NCBI GenBank assembly: GCA_963556255.1 | Contig: OY744606.1 | Location: 76,090,768 to 76,154,767 of the forward strand | DNA from: Allolobophora icterica | Lineage: Eukaryota; Annelida; Clitellata; Crassiclitellata; Lumbricidae | Direction of reading: 5' to 3' | DNA: 64,000 nucleotides | In this document: positions 34,629-47,500 of the stretch, piece by piece | Layout: each line of letters opens with the position of its first letter | How positions within the stretch are numbered: position 1 is the stretch's first letter | Program-made: the position numbers and the translations under genes | The notes under the pieces: generated by a model | Database searches by the model: none | Told to the model about the DNA's origin: nothing | What the model saw: only the letters and a program-made list of their open reading frames with translations

Positions 34629-34632
<4 letters not shown>

Positions 34633-35106
34633 AACCCAATCCTTCCGTTGACAATCCTTCTGATTAAATCCTTGTTCTCTTCGTACTTAACGCCTATTTA
34701 ACGTTCACCTTTTGAACACTAATTCTACGTATAAGTATAACCTGAATTAATCAGCAACACAGTTTAATATCTTTTCAGTTTAATAAGAAACAAACAGACA
34801 GAACTCAATTCGATTACAACTCAACTAGTCAGCCACACTACTACAGCGAACACACTCGAATTCAAACTTCTCTAGTCAGCATAATTCTTCGCGCCTCTTG
34901 ACACACCTGTGTTCTGTGCGCATAAGCGAAATCTTATAATATACATATAGCGCGCCGCTGCCGATATCGGCCGGCCGCGCGTGTCACTAAGACTAAACGT
35001 TATACATCTATCATATATACATATACACGTGAAACTAAAGTAAGCGCACTAAATATATACGCTAAATACCTCGCACTGCAAAACTGTACACAAAACTCAG
35101 TTCACA
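34629..35106 (-). repeat. 3' LTR of copy 1
   Basis: 478 bp. No difference from 41122-41599 was found by reading. It contains the GC-rich palindrome GCCGATATCGGC. Confidence 0.95.
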
Positions 35107-35127
35107 TTACCTCCTTCCTTTTTCTGG
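35107..35127 (-). promoter_or_regulatory. polypurine tract, copy 1
   Basis: On the - strand AGAAAAAGGAAGGAGG lies just before the 3' LTR, the usual primer for plus-strand DNA synthesis. Confidence 0.8.
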
Positions 35128-35221
35128 AATTGAGCAAATTAAATTTAAAAAATTGCGAAATTACCAAAAATACATGAAACAAATATACATCTAGCTAATC
35201 AATAAACAGTCTTACGATTAC

Positions 35222-38200
35222 TTATAACCTTGACAAACAATCAGCAATAATATTCAATCTGCCCTTCTTGTACTTCACCTCAACATCAAAAGTTTGTAAG
35301 GCTAACGCCCAACGCACAAGTTTAGCAGACTTAGACATTGACTCAGTCAAATATGTAAGAGGATTGTGATCAGTAAAAATGAAAATTTTTGATCCAATTA
35401 TAATTTCTTTTAACTTGTTTAGAGCCCAAACAATAGCATAGGCTTCCTTTTCCACAGTAGCCCATCTCTTCTGGGTATCAGTTAATTTCTGACTGATAAA
35501 TGACACAGGGCGTTCTATTCCCTTGTCGTCCATCTGTGTTAAAACAGCACCGACTGCAAAGTCACTACTATCGCAGTACAAATTAAATGGTTTTCCAACT
35601 TCAAAAACATATAACACTACTTTGGATCGCACAGCCTCTTTAAGTAAATCAAATGCTTGCTGATGTTCAACAGTCCAATCAATCTTATCAGAAACACGTT
35701 TACTAGTTAAATCAGATAAAGGTTTCGCAATCTGTGCAAAGTCCTTAATAAACTGTCTGTAATAATTAAAAAATCCAAGCAGTTGTTTAACTTGCTTCTT
35801 AGTTTCTGGGATCTTCAAATTAGTCAAACTTTCAATTCTGTCTGGATTCATCTTTATCTTACCAGACCCAACCACATGACCGATAAACCTTACCTCACTC
35901 TTACCAAATATGCATTTTTTCAAATTCAAAGTAACGTTATGCAATCTCATTTGCATCAAAAATGCATCTAGATGCTGCAAGTGAATATTCCAACTGTCAG
36001 AATGCACAGCAATGTCATCAACATACGGTTCTGCAAAGTCACTTATAGGCTGTAAAACTAAATTTATCGCCTTAACAAAAGTTCGTCCAGAATTTATCAT
36101 TCCAAAAGGAACACGAGTAAATTCATACAGTCCATTATGTGTTACAAAAGCTGTCTTCCATTGATCAGATTGTTTTACAGGACAAGTCCAATAAGCACTT
36201 CGACAGTCCAAAATAGAAATCACATTAGACTTTCCAACTTTGTTCAAAACGTCTCTGACAATCGGCATAGGATATTTACAATCCACTGTGAATGAGTTAA
36301 TGTATCTGTAGTCACAGGCAAGTCTTAAAGATCCGTCTTTCTTTTTAACAATAACCAAAGGGCTTGCCATTCTGCTCGATGATGGTTTAATAATGTTTGT
36401 TTTTAACATTTCTTTGATCTGACGTTCCACTTCTGCTCGATAAATCAAAGGAATTCGATATGCTGCAAATTCCTTTTCACGAAATCCTGGTTTTAGTTCA
36501 ATTTCATGTTCAACCAATGTACATAATCCGGGTTTTTCTGAAAATCTGTCACAGTATTTGTTCAAAACTTTCAACAACTGTTCTTGCTGAGTTACTGTCA
36601 AATGGCTAATTTGTTCAGGATCGAGGTTAAGTGAATTCTTGTCATCTTGAACCTCATTCCTCATTGGTAATTCAACCACTGAACCAAAATCTTCATCTTC
36701 TTCAACGATTAGACCACAACTTAATGCTCGAGTAACATATTTTCTGATCTTGTTGGCGTGAATTATTTTTCGACCATTTTCACCCATATCGACTAAATAA
36801 GAGTACTTTGATCTTCGATGTATGATCGTACATGGACCATGCCATCGAGAAATAAGTTTGTTCGTTGACGTTGGATACAAAACTATGACTTTCTCACCAG
36901 CTTCAAATTCTTTGTGCTTTGCTCTCTTGTTATACTGATTCGTGTATTGTAATTGCTTTTCTCGAGAGTAAGATTCTGCAAACAATAATGCTTTCTCCAT
37001 ATTTTCTTTGAGTTCTTTCAAATACTTTTCTGGTTTAACTCCAACATGAGGTGGTAAGTTTATTTCTCTAGTCCAACTCTCTTTTAATATTGCCAATGGT
37101 CCTCTCGGAATTTTTCCATAGACAAGCATATATGGTGATACTCCAGTAGTTGCATTCGGCACTTCTCGTAATGCCCACACTGTGAAAGGAATTATCTTGT
37201 GCCATTTCCTCGGGTTGTCTATTATCACATGATGGATCATCTTTTTAAATGTCTGATTCCATCTCTCTACTAATCCAGCAGCTTCTGGGTGTCCTGGTGT
37301 GTCGAATCTTGGACTACAGCCCATTAAATTGAGAAATTCTCTTGTCAAACTGGCTGTGAAGTTCGTTCCTTGGTCACTTGTAATCACTGACGGCACACCA
37401 ACGTTCATGAAAAGTTCCGTCAACGCTTCACACACAGCCTTCGCTGTCAGCGATTTCAATAAGAAGATTGTAGGCCATCTGGTGCACGAGTCCACAATGC
37501 ATAAACAATACTTGTGACCTGCAGCAGATACTGGATCGATCGGGCCAACGAGGTCCATCGTCATTCTCTTAAAGGCGACCTCTTCTCTTGAGACTGGAGT
37601 GATAGGCACTCTATCCATCACCAGACTCCTTGCCTTTAGTTGACATTTCTCACAAGACTTACAAAATTTCACAATGTCTCTTCTCATCTTTGGCCATACA
37701 AAAGATAATTTTATTCGTTCTCTTGTTTTCTCTTCTCCTAGATGTCCTCCAAACACTGATTCATGTGCCAATTCCATCACTTTTATTCGTCTCTCTTTTG
37801 GTAACACTAGTTGATATATCGTCTGGTCTAATATTTGATATTTCTTATGCAATAAACCGTTGATCACACAGAATTCAGATTCTTTCTCTTGTGCTAACTT
37901 CCACCACGGCTTCAACGATTCATCCTTTCTCTGTTGCTCTTCGAACTTCTTCGAATCGGCAATCTGTACCTTTTGTTCTTCGTCCATCTCTTCATCTCCA
38001 TACAAGTCTCCTATCCCCACATCACATTCATTGTCTTCTTCAGTTTCATTTAATGTGCCATTCTCGCATGCAGCCATCTCTTGCTCGTTTATCTCTGATG
38101 TTACACCATCTCGCGATAAGCTTCGTTGCTCATTACTTTCGTTTTCCTCATCACTTGAACTTTCAGTTTCACTCTTCTCATCAACATCTACCATTTCCTG

Positions 38201-40724
38201 TTTCCGACTCTGCGCTCTCGTCATTACATTTGCTCGTACACTCACATCTCCTTGTATCGTTTTGATCTTCATCTGTGGTACGGCTTTTAATTCGGCAATT
38301 ATCTCTGGATGCAACAAGAATCTTTCTGTACTGCCCATCTTTGCAATACTAGCACACATCAAGGTGACATAAGGTGTAAGTGAACACTGGATTTTACGCG
38401 GAAATCCCTCTTCTTTCACGTCACTATCACACAGTCTAACATCCACTTTCACTAACTTCGCAGGAATGGCATCTCCTGCCACACATTGCAAATTCACTTT
38501 TCCAATTTGTTCCACCTTCATGCCTTCCAGTAATTCTTCACTAATCACCGGAATCTCTGCACCCGAGTCGCTCAGTGCTTTGACTTTCACTGGCTCTTTA
38601 CCGTCTACTGCACGAATTTCAACCTCGACATATTGCAAGAACGATTTCTTCAATATTCGACTGTCATCTTTTCCTGCGACTTCTCTCTGAATTCCAGCAT
38701 CCAATAGAATTTCTTTTTGAATACCACATTTCATTACTGACTTTACTTCAGTCTCTTGGTTTTCTTGACTCGCGGTTTGATTATCTGTATCACTAACCAC
38801 TTGAATCAAATTCACCCTTGTGTGTTCTTGATTTCTGCTAGAACTAGTTGCTGCCACTGGAACTGGACAAAATTTAACCAAATGTTTGTCTGAACCACAG
38901 TTGTGACAACGCTTCACAACCGTATGGTATGGCTGTGAAATACCTCGTTGTTCATTTCCTTCATATTTCTTATACTGCGTAAACGATGTGTTGCCTTCCC
39001 TCTTGGCGAACGGCGCTGACGATTTGTTAAATCCTTCACGACCAAACGTCACTTCTCTGGTCTCATTGGGTACAGGGACACTAGCCTTGACTTCTTTACC
39101 TTTGAACTGACTCCCTGTTTCTGGATTACTTTTCCACTTTCCACTCTGGCTTTGGTTTACGGAACGTTGAGAAGGATAACTGTTTATATTTGGGATCGCA
39201 AACCCAATTCGATTGTTTACATGAATGTCTGCTAAGTCTGCCACTGCACTAGCTTGGAGACAGTCAGTTCCTTCCTTCGACAATACAAACTGTAGTGGAC
39301 CTGGTGCTAAACATTCTTTTAGCTTATCCGCTACCAGCAAATCAAAGAGCGTATCATACTCTCTGTTCACGTTTCGACTTCTCACGTAATAGTTTAGCAA
39401 GTTCTTCAGTCTTGCCGTAAACATCGTATAAGTCTCTTCTGTTGTCTTCTTAGCATCCACAAATCTGGCTCTGTATTCTCTGGAGGTCAATTTAAATTCT
39501 TTTAATAAGTGCTGCTTGACTCTATCATAATTGTCTAGATCATCGAATGACAATCTATTCAGAACGGTTCGAGCTTTCGGCGTCATCAATGGTAGTAATA
39601 ATTTCACCCAAAACGGCTTTTCCACAGCAAAACTACGAAATGCGTTCTCGACTGTTTCAAAATATAATGGCACCTCCATCATATCAGTTGGCATTTGAGG
39701 CAATACATGCTTCATTGCATCACCTATTTTCTTAATTTTTGACACCAAAGTTTCACTTTCTTGCTGTTTCCTTCTTTCTGCTTCCCGTTCTTCTCTCATT
39801 TGTGTTTCTTTCAATGTCAATTTTGATTTCTCCAGTTTCATACGTTCCTGTCTTTCTGTCTCTGCCTTTTCCAAACTTTCTTTCTGAAATTTGAGTTCTT
39901 CTTGTCTGATCTGTTCTGCGCGTTCTAACTCTAACGTTCGCGCTTTTTCTTTTTTCTTCTTCACGCATTCTGTTTGCTTCAATCTGTTGCTGACGAACCT
40001 CTTCATCACTTTTTCTAGCTTTTTCAGATTCAATAATCTGCTCCAGTCTTCTTCTTTCAGCATCTTCCCTATCTCTTTTCAACTGTTCTAACTGAATCTC
40101 AAACTGATTCTTTTGCAATTCAAGTTCTGCCTTACGCACTTGTTCTGCTTTATCTTCTCTCTCTCTTTGCAGACGCAATTCCTCTTGCCTTGCAAGTTCC
40201 GCTTTCTCTTCTTTCTCTCTCTGCAAGCGCAATTCTTCTTGTCTTACACGTTCTGCTTCTTGTCTCAACTCTTTCTCTTCTTGTCTTCGTCTATCTTCTC
40301 TTTCTTTCTCTTCTTGTCTCAGTTCTTTCTCTTCTTGTCTCCGTTTCTCCTCTCTTTCTTTCTCTTCTTGTCTCCGTTTCTCCTCCCTATCTTTCTCTTC
40401 TTGTCTCCGTTTCTCCTCTCTTTCTTTCTCTTCTTGTCTCCGTTTCTCCTCCCTATCTTCTTTCATCATCATCCACTGCATCAACATCTCCATAGACATA
40501 GGCGCAGGAGGTTTTTCAATAGCCTTTTCTACGGCACCGCCAACGGCACCTTCTTCTTCGACTTCTTCTTTCACCCACACTTCAGCGAGTTCCTGTATCA
40601 TGTCACCACGTGACATACCTTCTAATTGTTCTTCTTTAAAACCGGCTTTCAACAAACGCTGTTTCAGCCTTTCCGTAGACATCTTCTTAATATCTGCTTG
40701 TCTTTCAGCACTTAGTTTCTCCAT
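35222..40724 (-). pseudogene. gag-pol of copy 1, broken by one extra base
   Basis: The frame starts at 40724 (MEKLSAERQADIKK) and should run to 35222, as in copy 2. The T6 run at 39950-39955 (A6 on the coding strand) has one base more than copy 2, which shifts the frame after residue 258. The remainder continues open in the next frame (from about 40063 to 35222). All pol motifs are present: CHNCGSDKH zinc knuckle near 38868-38910, protease DSG near 38570, HHCC and DD35E integrase (about 37780-37270), YVDD near 36020, and RNase H to the end. Compared with copy 2, the gag coiled coil has a different set of REEKRRQEEKE repeats, and eight residues before the zinc knuckle are retained. The change could be a real mutation or a homopolymer sequencing error. 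Confidence 0.85.
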
Positions 40725-40869
40725 CTTACTTGTTTACTTTGGTGATTTCTCTTTTCAAAGAAGTCACGGTTTTTCTTGTTGTGTGAATCGATAAACAAAC
40801 GGGATTTCTTTTATATTTGTTCGTGGAAAACAACGAAATTTTTATACCGTTTCTCGTGTTCCACCGTCG

Positions 40870-41105
40870 ATGATATCGTAAATTCGTCACACAGTAACAA
40901 CGCGTAGATTCTTCTAACACCGTCGTAGATTCTTCTAACACCGTTGTAAATTCTTTTATCACCGTCGTAGATTCTTCTATCCGCCGAAGGAGGTGATAAC
41001 GTGAATTTTAATCCACTGAGTTTATATCCACCGTGAGTATTTATTCCACCGTGAGTATTTATCCACCGTGAGTTATTTATCCACCGTGAGTTCTTATCCA
41101 CACCG
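40870..41105 (-). repeat. 5' leader tandem repeats, copy 1
   Basis: Two short-period arrays lie between the primer site and the ORF: about five units of GGTGGATAAATACTCAC (about 41100-41020) and about four units of GAATCTACGACGGTG (about 40985-40900). Copy 2 has more units of the first array. Confidence 0.8.
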
Positions 41106-41117
41106 TCACTGCCACCA
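41103..41117 (-). promoter_or_regulatory. primer-binding site, copy 1
   Basis: TGGTGGCAGTGACGG on the element strand lies four bases inside the 5' LTR and begins with the TGG that pairs with a tRNA CCA end. The tRNA species was not identified. Confidence 0.65.
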
Positions 41118-41121
41118 ATAA

Positions 41122-41599
41122 TGTCAACCCAATCCTTCCGTTGACAATCCTTCTGATTAAATCCTTGTTCTCTTCGTACTTAACGCCTATTTAACGTTCA
41201 CCTTTTGAACACTAATTCTACGTATAAGTATAACCTGAATTAATCAGCAACACAGTTTAATATCTTTTCAGTTTAATAAGAAACAAACAGACAGAACTCA
41301 ATTCGATTACAACTCAACTAGTCAGCCACACTACTACAGCGAACACACTCGAATTCAAACTTCTCTAGTCAGCATAATTCTTCGCGCCTCTTGACACACC
41401 TGTGTTCTGTGCGCATAAGCGAAATCTTATAATATACATATAGCGCGCCGCTGCCGATATCGGCCGGCCGCGCGTGTCACTAAGACTAAACGTTATACAT
41501 CTATCATATATACATATACACGTGAAACTAAAGTAAGCGCACTAAATATATACGCTAAATACCTCGCACTGCAAAACTGTACACAAAACTCAGTTCACA
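41122..41599 (-). repeat. 5' LTR of copy 1
   Basis: 478 bp. Same sequence as the 3' LTR as far as can be read, indicating a very young insertion. Confidence 0.95.
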
Positions 41600-42403
<804 letters not shown>

Positions 42404-42682
42404 GCTCGATAAGTGTAGTGGTTAGCGTGCTGGACTGTCAATCGAGAGGTCAGGGTTCAAATCTCCGCCAGGGCAGAAATTTGGTTTCAGATTTCTGCAC
42501 CACTTGCGTCCCTGGCAAACTCTGATATGATGAGTACACTGACCGTACGTACACTATTGGTGGGATGATGAGACGGCAAGGGAGAGGACTGGCTACCCGT
42601 TCTCATAATTCCGACGCTTAGAAAATTAAGTAACTAACACTTCCTACCCATGTCTGCCTCAGGGCCAACTTAAGGGACTGCT
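42404..42682 (+). mobile_element. tRNA-derived SINE, family 1, copy 2
   Basis: A-box-like TGGTTAGCGTGCTGG (42419-42433) and B box GGTTCAAATCT (about 42454-42464) belong to the tRNA-like head. The body matches 3786-4068 in order. The 3' end runs into a CTT/CCT-rich tail (42680-42832). Best preserved member of the family here. Confidence 0.85.
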
Positions 42683-42832
42683 CTTCTTCTTCCTCCTCCT
42701 CCTCCTCCTCCTCTTCCTCCTCCTCCTCTTCTTCCTCTTCTTCTTCTTCTCCTCTTCCTCCTCGTCTTCCTTCTCCTTCTCCTCCTCTTCTTTTTCTTTT
42801 TCTTTTTCTTCTTCTTCCTCTTCTTACTCAAC
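42680..42832. repeat. CTT/CCT-rich tract
   Basis: Pyrimidine-rich trinucleotide tract following the SINE. It gives a spurious Lys/Arg/Gly-rich frame on the - strand. Confidence 0.9.
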
Positions 42833-43060
42833 AATGAATAAATTACTTTGATATCTCCCAAGTAAACCATTTCACCCAAGCTCAAATTACTAGATGTGTT
42901 CTGTGGAAGAAAGTGACATCTTTTGTATGGTATTTTAAAAAATTTACCGATAGTGCCAAACGGATAGAGGCGGTTTAAATAATTCCCAGTCGGGAAAGTC
43001 AGACCACTTTCCCGCCAAATGAATTCTTGTCGTAACTTTGAGTCACCTTTCATTTTGTTG
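42833..43060. other. unassigned DNA
   Basis: Contains a small inverted pair GTCGGGAAAG / CTTTCCCGCC near 42988-43015. No gene. Confidence 0.45.
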
Positions 43061-43061
43061 G

Positions 43062-43213
43062 TGGCGCTAACAACCGATTGCACAGATGATCCAAGTGAAG
43101 TAAAAACAACGCAACAAATTCCAATTTGCCTCGCAATGACCAGTGGGAAATGGGAATTTGTTGCGTTGTTTTGATGTCACTTGGATTATCTGTGCAATCG
43201 GTTGTTAGCGCCA
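43062..43213. repeat. 60-bp-arm inverted repeat, possible foldback MITE
   Basis: The left arm 43062-43122 (GGCGCTAACAACCGATTG...) and right arm 43153-43213 (...CAATCGGTTGTTAGCGCC) are complementary with about four mismatches. Weaker pairing continues inwards, leaving a loop of about 15-30 bases. No target duplication was recognised. Confidence 0.85.
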
Positions 43214-43563
43214 AAGTAGCCAAATTATATTAATTATACGCGACAGATTTCCATTTCCCTGAAAATGACCAATACTGTAGCCATGTTAAATCAATAACAA
43301 GCAGCAAATTTCCATTTCCCAAACAGCCACCTATTCTTTAATCATGGTTTGACTATTACTAGTCACTGTAATTATACTCACTCCGAGAATATTCATCTCC
43401 GAAATAGGTAATATATACGACTAATCACTTCTTTATATAGATATGTGTATATGTATATATCGTGTCCGTGTATTATGTGAGGCCTAAATATACATAATAT
43501 GTATTGGCGCGTTAGATTAGACTTCAACATGTAACTGATGCCGTCTTTTAATTAATTGGTAGG
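43214..43563. other. unassigned DNA
   Basis: TTTCCATTTCCC recurs near 43250 and 43309 and resembles the inner arm of the hairpin at 43062-43213. No gene. Confidence 0.45.
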
Positions 43564-43648
43564 GGAGACCGGGGTTGGTTGCAATCTTCGCTAGTTAAGC
43601 TCTATAGCAGCAGTATGAAATTATCTCGCCTCACTTGTACATAATAGC
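43564..43648. mobile_element. possible DNA-transposon end, split by copy 2
   Basis: GGGGAGACCGGGGTTGG followed by TTGCAA lies 80 bp left of the retrotransposon. GGGGTTGGTTGCAA and TGGGTTGGTTGCAA recur on the right flank (50882-50920). The insertion therefore seems to lie in an older repetitive unit. The class is not established. Confidence 0.3.
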
Positions 43649-44126
43649 TGTGAACTGAGTTTTGTGTACAGTTTTGCAGTGCGAGGTATTTAGCGTATAT
43701 ATTTAGTGCGCTTACTTTAGTTTCACGTGTATATGTATATATGATAGATGTATAACGTTTAGTCTTAGTGACACGCGCGGCCGGCCGATATCGGCAGCGG
43801 CGCGCTATATGTATATTATTAGAGTTCGCTTATGCGCACAGAAGACAGGTGTGTCAAGAGGCGCGAAGAATTATGCTGACTAGAGAAGTTTGAATTCGAG
43901 TATGTTCGCTGTAGTAGTGTGGCTGACTAGTTGAGTTGTAATCGAATTGAGTTCTGTCTGTTTGTTTCTTATTAAACTGAAAAGATATTAAACTGTGTTG
44001 CTGATTAATTCAGGTTATACTTATACGTAGAATTAGTGTTCGAAAGGTGAACGTTAAATAGGCGTTAAGTAAACAGAGAACAAGGATTTAATCAGAAGGA
44101 TTGTCAACGGAAGGATTGGGTTGACA
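43649..44126 (+). repeat. 5' LTR of copy 2
   Basis: TGTGAACTGAG...GGGTTGACA, 478 bp. The GC-rich palindrome GCCGATATCGGC (43784-43795) is set in an AT-rich LTR. The promoter is expected here, but no TATA box could be assigned with confidence. Confidence 0.95.
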
Positions 44127-44130
44127 TTAT

Positions 44131-44145
44131 TGGTGGCAGTGACGG
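44131..44145 (+). promoter_or_regulatory. primer-binding site, copy 2
   Basis: TGGTGGCAGTGACGG lies four bases after the 5' LTR and is identical to that of copy 1. It starts minus-strand synthesis; the tRNA was not identified. Confidence 0.65.
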
Positions 44146-44149
44146 TGTG

Positions 44150-44385
44150 GATAAGAACTCACGGTGGATAAGAACTCACGGTGGATAAGAACTCACGGTG
44201 GATAAGAACTCACGGTGGATAAATACTCACGGTGGAATAAATACTCACGGTGGATATAAACTCACGGTGGATTAAAAATTCACGTTATCACCTCCTTCGG
44301 CGGATAGAAGAATCTACGACGGTGATAAAAGAATTTACAACGGTGTTAGAAGAATCTACGACGGTGTTAGAAGAATCTACGCGTT
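44150..44385 (+). repeat. 5' leader tandem repeats, copy 2
   Basis: About seven units of GGTGGATAAGAACTCAC-like sequence (44150-44283) are followed by about four units of GAATCTACGACGGTGTTA (about 44309-44385). The first array is longer than in copy 1 and accounts for the 37-bp longer leader. Confidence 0.8.
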
Positions 44386-44560
44386 GTGTGCTGTGTGACG
44401 TGTCTACGATATCAACGACGGTGGAACACGAGAAACGGTATAAAAATTTCGTTGTTTTCCACGAACAAATACAAAAGAAATCCCGTTTGTTTATCGATTC
44501 ACACACCAAGAAAAACCGTGACTTCTTTGAAAAGAGAAATCACCAAAGTAAACAAGTAAG

Positions 44561-47500
44561 ATGGAGAAACTAAGTGCTGAAAGACAAGCAGATATTAAGA
44601 AGATGTCTACGGAAAGGCTAAAACAGCGTTTGTTGAAAGCCGGTTTCAAAGAAGAACAATTAGAAGGTATGTCACGTGGTGACATGATACAGGAACTCGC
44701 TGAAGTGTGGGTTAAAGAAGAAGTCGAAGAAGAAGGTGCAGTTGGCGGTGCCGTAGAAAAGGCTATTGAAAAACCTCCTGCGCCTATGTCTATGGAGATG
44801 TTGATGCAGTGGATGATGATGAAAGAAGATAGGGAGGAGAAACGGAGACAAGAAGAGAAAGAGATAAGACAGGAAGAATTGCGCTTGCAGAGAGAGAAAG
44901 AAGAGAAAGCGGAACTTGCAAGGCAAGAAGAATTGCGCTTGCAGAGAGAGAAAGAAGAGAAAGCAGAACGTCTGCAGAGAGAGAAAGAAGAGAAAGCAGA
45001 ACGTTTGCAGAGAGAGAAAGAAGAGAAAGAATTGCGCTTGCAGCGAGAGAAAGAAGAGAAAGCGGAACTTGCAAGGCAAGAGGAATTGCGTCTGCAAAGA
45101 GAGAGAGAAGATAAAGCAGAACAAGTGCGTAAGGCAGAACTTGAATTGCAAAAGAATCAGTTTGAGATTCAGTTAGAACAGTTGAAAAGAGATAGGGAAG
45201 ATGCTGAAAGAAGAAGATTGGAGCAGATGATTGAATTTGAAAAAGCTAGAAAAAGTGATGAAGAGGTTCGTCAGCAACAGATTGAAGCAAACAGAATGCG
45301 TGAAGAAGAAAAAGAAAAAGCGCGAACGTTAGAGTTAGAACGCGTAGAACAGATCAGACAAGAAGAACTCAAATTTCAGAAAGAAAGTTTGGAAAAGGCA
45401 GAGACAGAAAGACAAGAACGTCTGAAACTGGAGAAATCAAAATTGACATTGAAAGAAACGCAAATGAGAGAAGAACGGGAAGCTGAAAGAAGGAAACAGC
45501 AAGAAAGTGAAACTTTGGTGTCAAAAATTAAGAAAATAGGTGATGCAATGAAGCATGTATTGCCTCAAATGCCAACTGATATGATGGAGGTGCCATTATA
45601 TTTTGAAACAGTCGAGAACGCGTTTCGTAGCTTTGCTGTGGAGAAGCCGTTTTGGGTGAAATTATTACTACCATTGATGACGCCGAAAGCTCGAACCGTT
45701 CTGAATAGATTGTCATACGATGATCTAGACAATTATGATAGAGTCAAGCAGCACTTATTAAAAGAATTTAAATTGACTTCGAGAGAATACAGAGCCAGAT
45801 TTGTGGATGCTAAGAAGACAACAGAAGAGACTTATACGATGTTTACGGCAAGACTGAAGAACTTGCTAAACTATTACGTGAGAAGTCGAAATGTGAACAG
45901 AGAGTATGATACGCTCTTTGATTTGCTGGTAGCGGATAAGCTAAAAGAATGTTTACCGCCAGGTCCACTACAGTTTGTATTGTCGAAGGAAGGAACTGAC
46001 TGTCTTCAAGCTAGTGCAGTGGCAGACCTAGCAGACATTCATGTAAACAATCGAATTGGGTTTGCGATCCCAAATATAAACAGTTATCCTTCTCAACGTT
46101 CCGTAAACCAAAGCCAGAGTGGAAAGTGGAAAAGTAATCCAGAAACAGGGAATCAGTTCAAAGGTAAAGAAGTCAAGGCTAGTGTTCCTGTACCCAATGA
46201 GACCAGAGAAGTAACGTTTGGTCGTCAGGGATTTAACAAATCGTCAGCGCCGTTTGCCAAGAGGGAAGGCAACACATCGTTTACGCAGTATAAGAGATAT
46301 GAAGGAAATGAACAACGAGGCATGGTTGTGAAGCGTTGTCACAACTGTGGTTCAGACAAACATTTGGTTAAATTTTGTCCAGTTCCAGTGGCAGCAGCTA
46401 GTTCTAGCAGAAATCAAGAACACACAAGGGTGAATTTGATTCAAGTGGTTAGTGATACAGATAATCAAACCGCGAGTCAAGAAAACCAAGAGACTGAAGT
46501 AAAGTCAGTAATGAAATGTGGTATTCAAAAAGAAATTCTATTGGATGCTGAAATTCAGAGAGAAGTCATAGGAAAAGATGACAGTCGAATATTGAAGAAA
46601 TCGTTCTTGCAATATGTCGAGGTTGAAATTCGTGCAGTAGACGGTAAAGAGCCAGTGAAAGTCAAAGCACTGAGCGACTCGGGTGCAGAGATTCCGGTGA
46701 TTAGTGAAGAATTACTGGAAGGCATGAAGGTGGAACAAATTGTAAAAGTGAATTTGCAGTGTGTGGCAGGAGATGCCATTCCTGCGAAGTTAGTAAAAGT
46801 CGATGTTAGACTGTGTGGTAGTGACGTGGAAGAAGAGGGATTTCCGCGTAAAATCCAGTGTTCACTTACACCTTATGTCACCTTGATGTGTGCTAGTATT
46901 GCAAAGATGGGCAGTACAGAAAGATTCTTGTTACATCCAGAGATAATTGCCGAATTAAAAGCCGTACCACAGATGAAAATTAAAACGATACAAGGAGATG
47001 TGAGTGTACAAGCAAATGTAATGACGAGAGCGCAGAGTCGGAAACAGGAAATGGTAGATGTTGATGAGAAGAGTGAAACTGAAAGTTCAAGTGATGAGGA
47101 AAACGAAAGTAATGAGCAACGAAGCTTATCGCGAGATGGTGTAATAGCAGAGATGAACGAGCAAGAGATGGCTGCATGCGAGAATGGCACATTAAATGAA
47201 ACTGAAGAAGACAATGAATGTGATGTGGGGATAGGAGACTTGTATAGAGATGAAGGGATGGACGAAGAACAAAAGGTGCAGATTGCCGATTCGAAGAAGT
47301 TCGAAGAGCAACAGAGAAAGGATGAATCGTTGAAGCCGTGGTGGAAGTTAGCACAAGAGAAAGAATCTGAATTCTGTGTGATCAACGGTTTATTGCATAA
47401 GAAATATCAGATATTAGACCAGACGATATATCAACTAGTGTTACCAAAAGAGAGACGAATTAAAGTGATGGAGTTGGCACATGAGTCGGTATTTGGAGGA

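Larger units (their letters stand above)
34629..41599 (-). mobile_element. Gmr1-like Ty3/gypsy LTR retrotransposon, copy 1 (6971 bp)
   Basis: LTRs of 478 bp at 34629-35106 and 41122-41599, TGTG...GACA on the element strand, look identical by eye. The target duplication is GTGTG (34624-34628 and 41600-41604) inside a GT repeat. The primer-binding site is next to the right LTR and the polypurine tract next to the left one, so it is transcribed leftwards. The gag-pol region is complete except for one extra base. Pol order is PR-INT-RT-RH, as in the Gmr1 group. No env-like frame follows. Confidence 0.95.

Noticed and set aside
37860..38372. 170-residue frame antisense to gag-pol copy 1, and its equivalent at 46873-47385
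   Set aside because: Shadow of the acidic linker in gag-pol. It is present in both copies only because the copies are nearly identical.
39944..39960. Programmed gag-pol frameshift in copy 1
   Set aside because: Copy 2 is a single frame without the extra base, the site is inside gag rather than at a gag-pol boundary, and the A-run is not in a -1 slippery register.
42419..42470. Possible tRNA gene
   Set aside because: A and B boxes are present, but the cloverleaf is degenerate and the downstream body matches another SINE copy.
42670..43083. 137-residue frame ending in poly-Lys/Arg/Gly
   Set aside because: The basic tail is the CTT/CCT tract and the start overlaps the inverted repeat at 43062-43213. 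No family signature.
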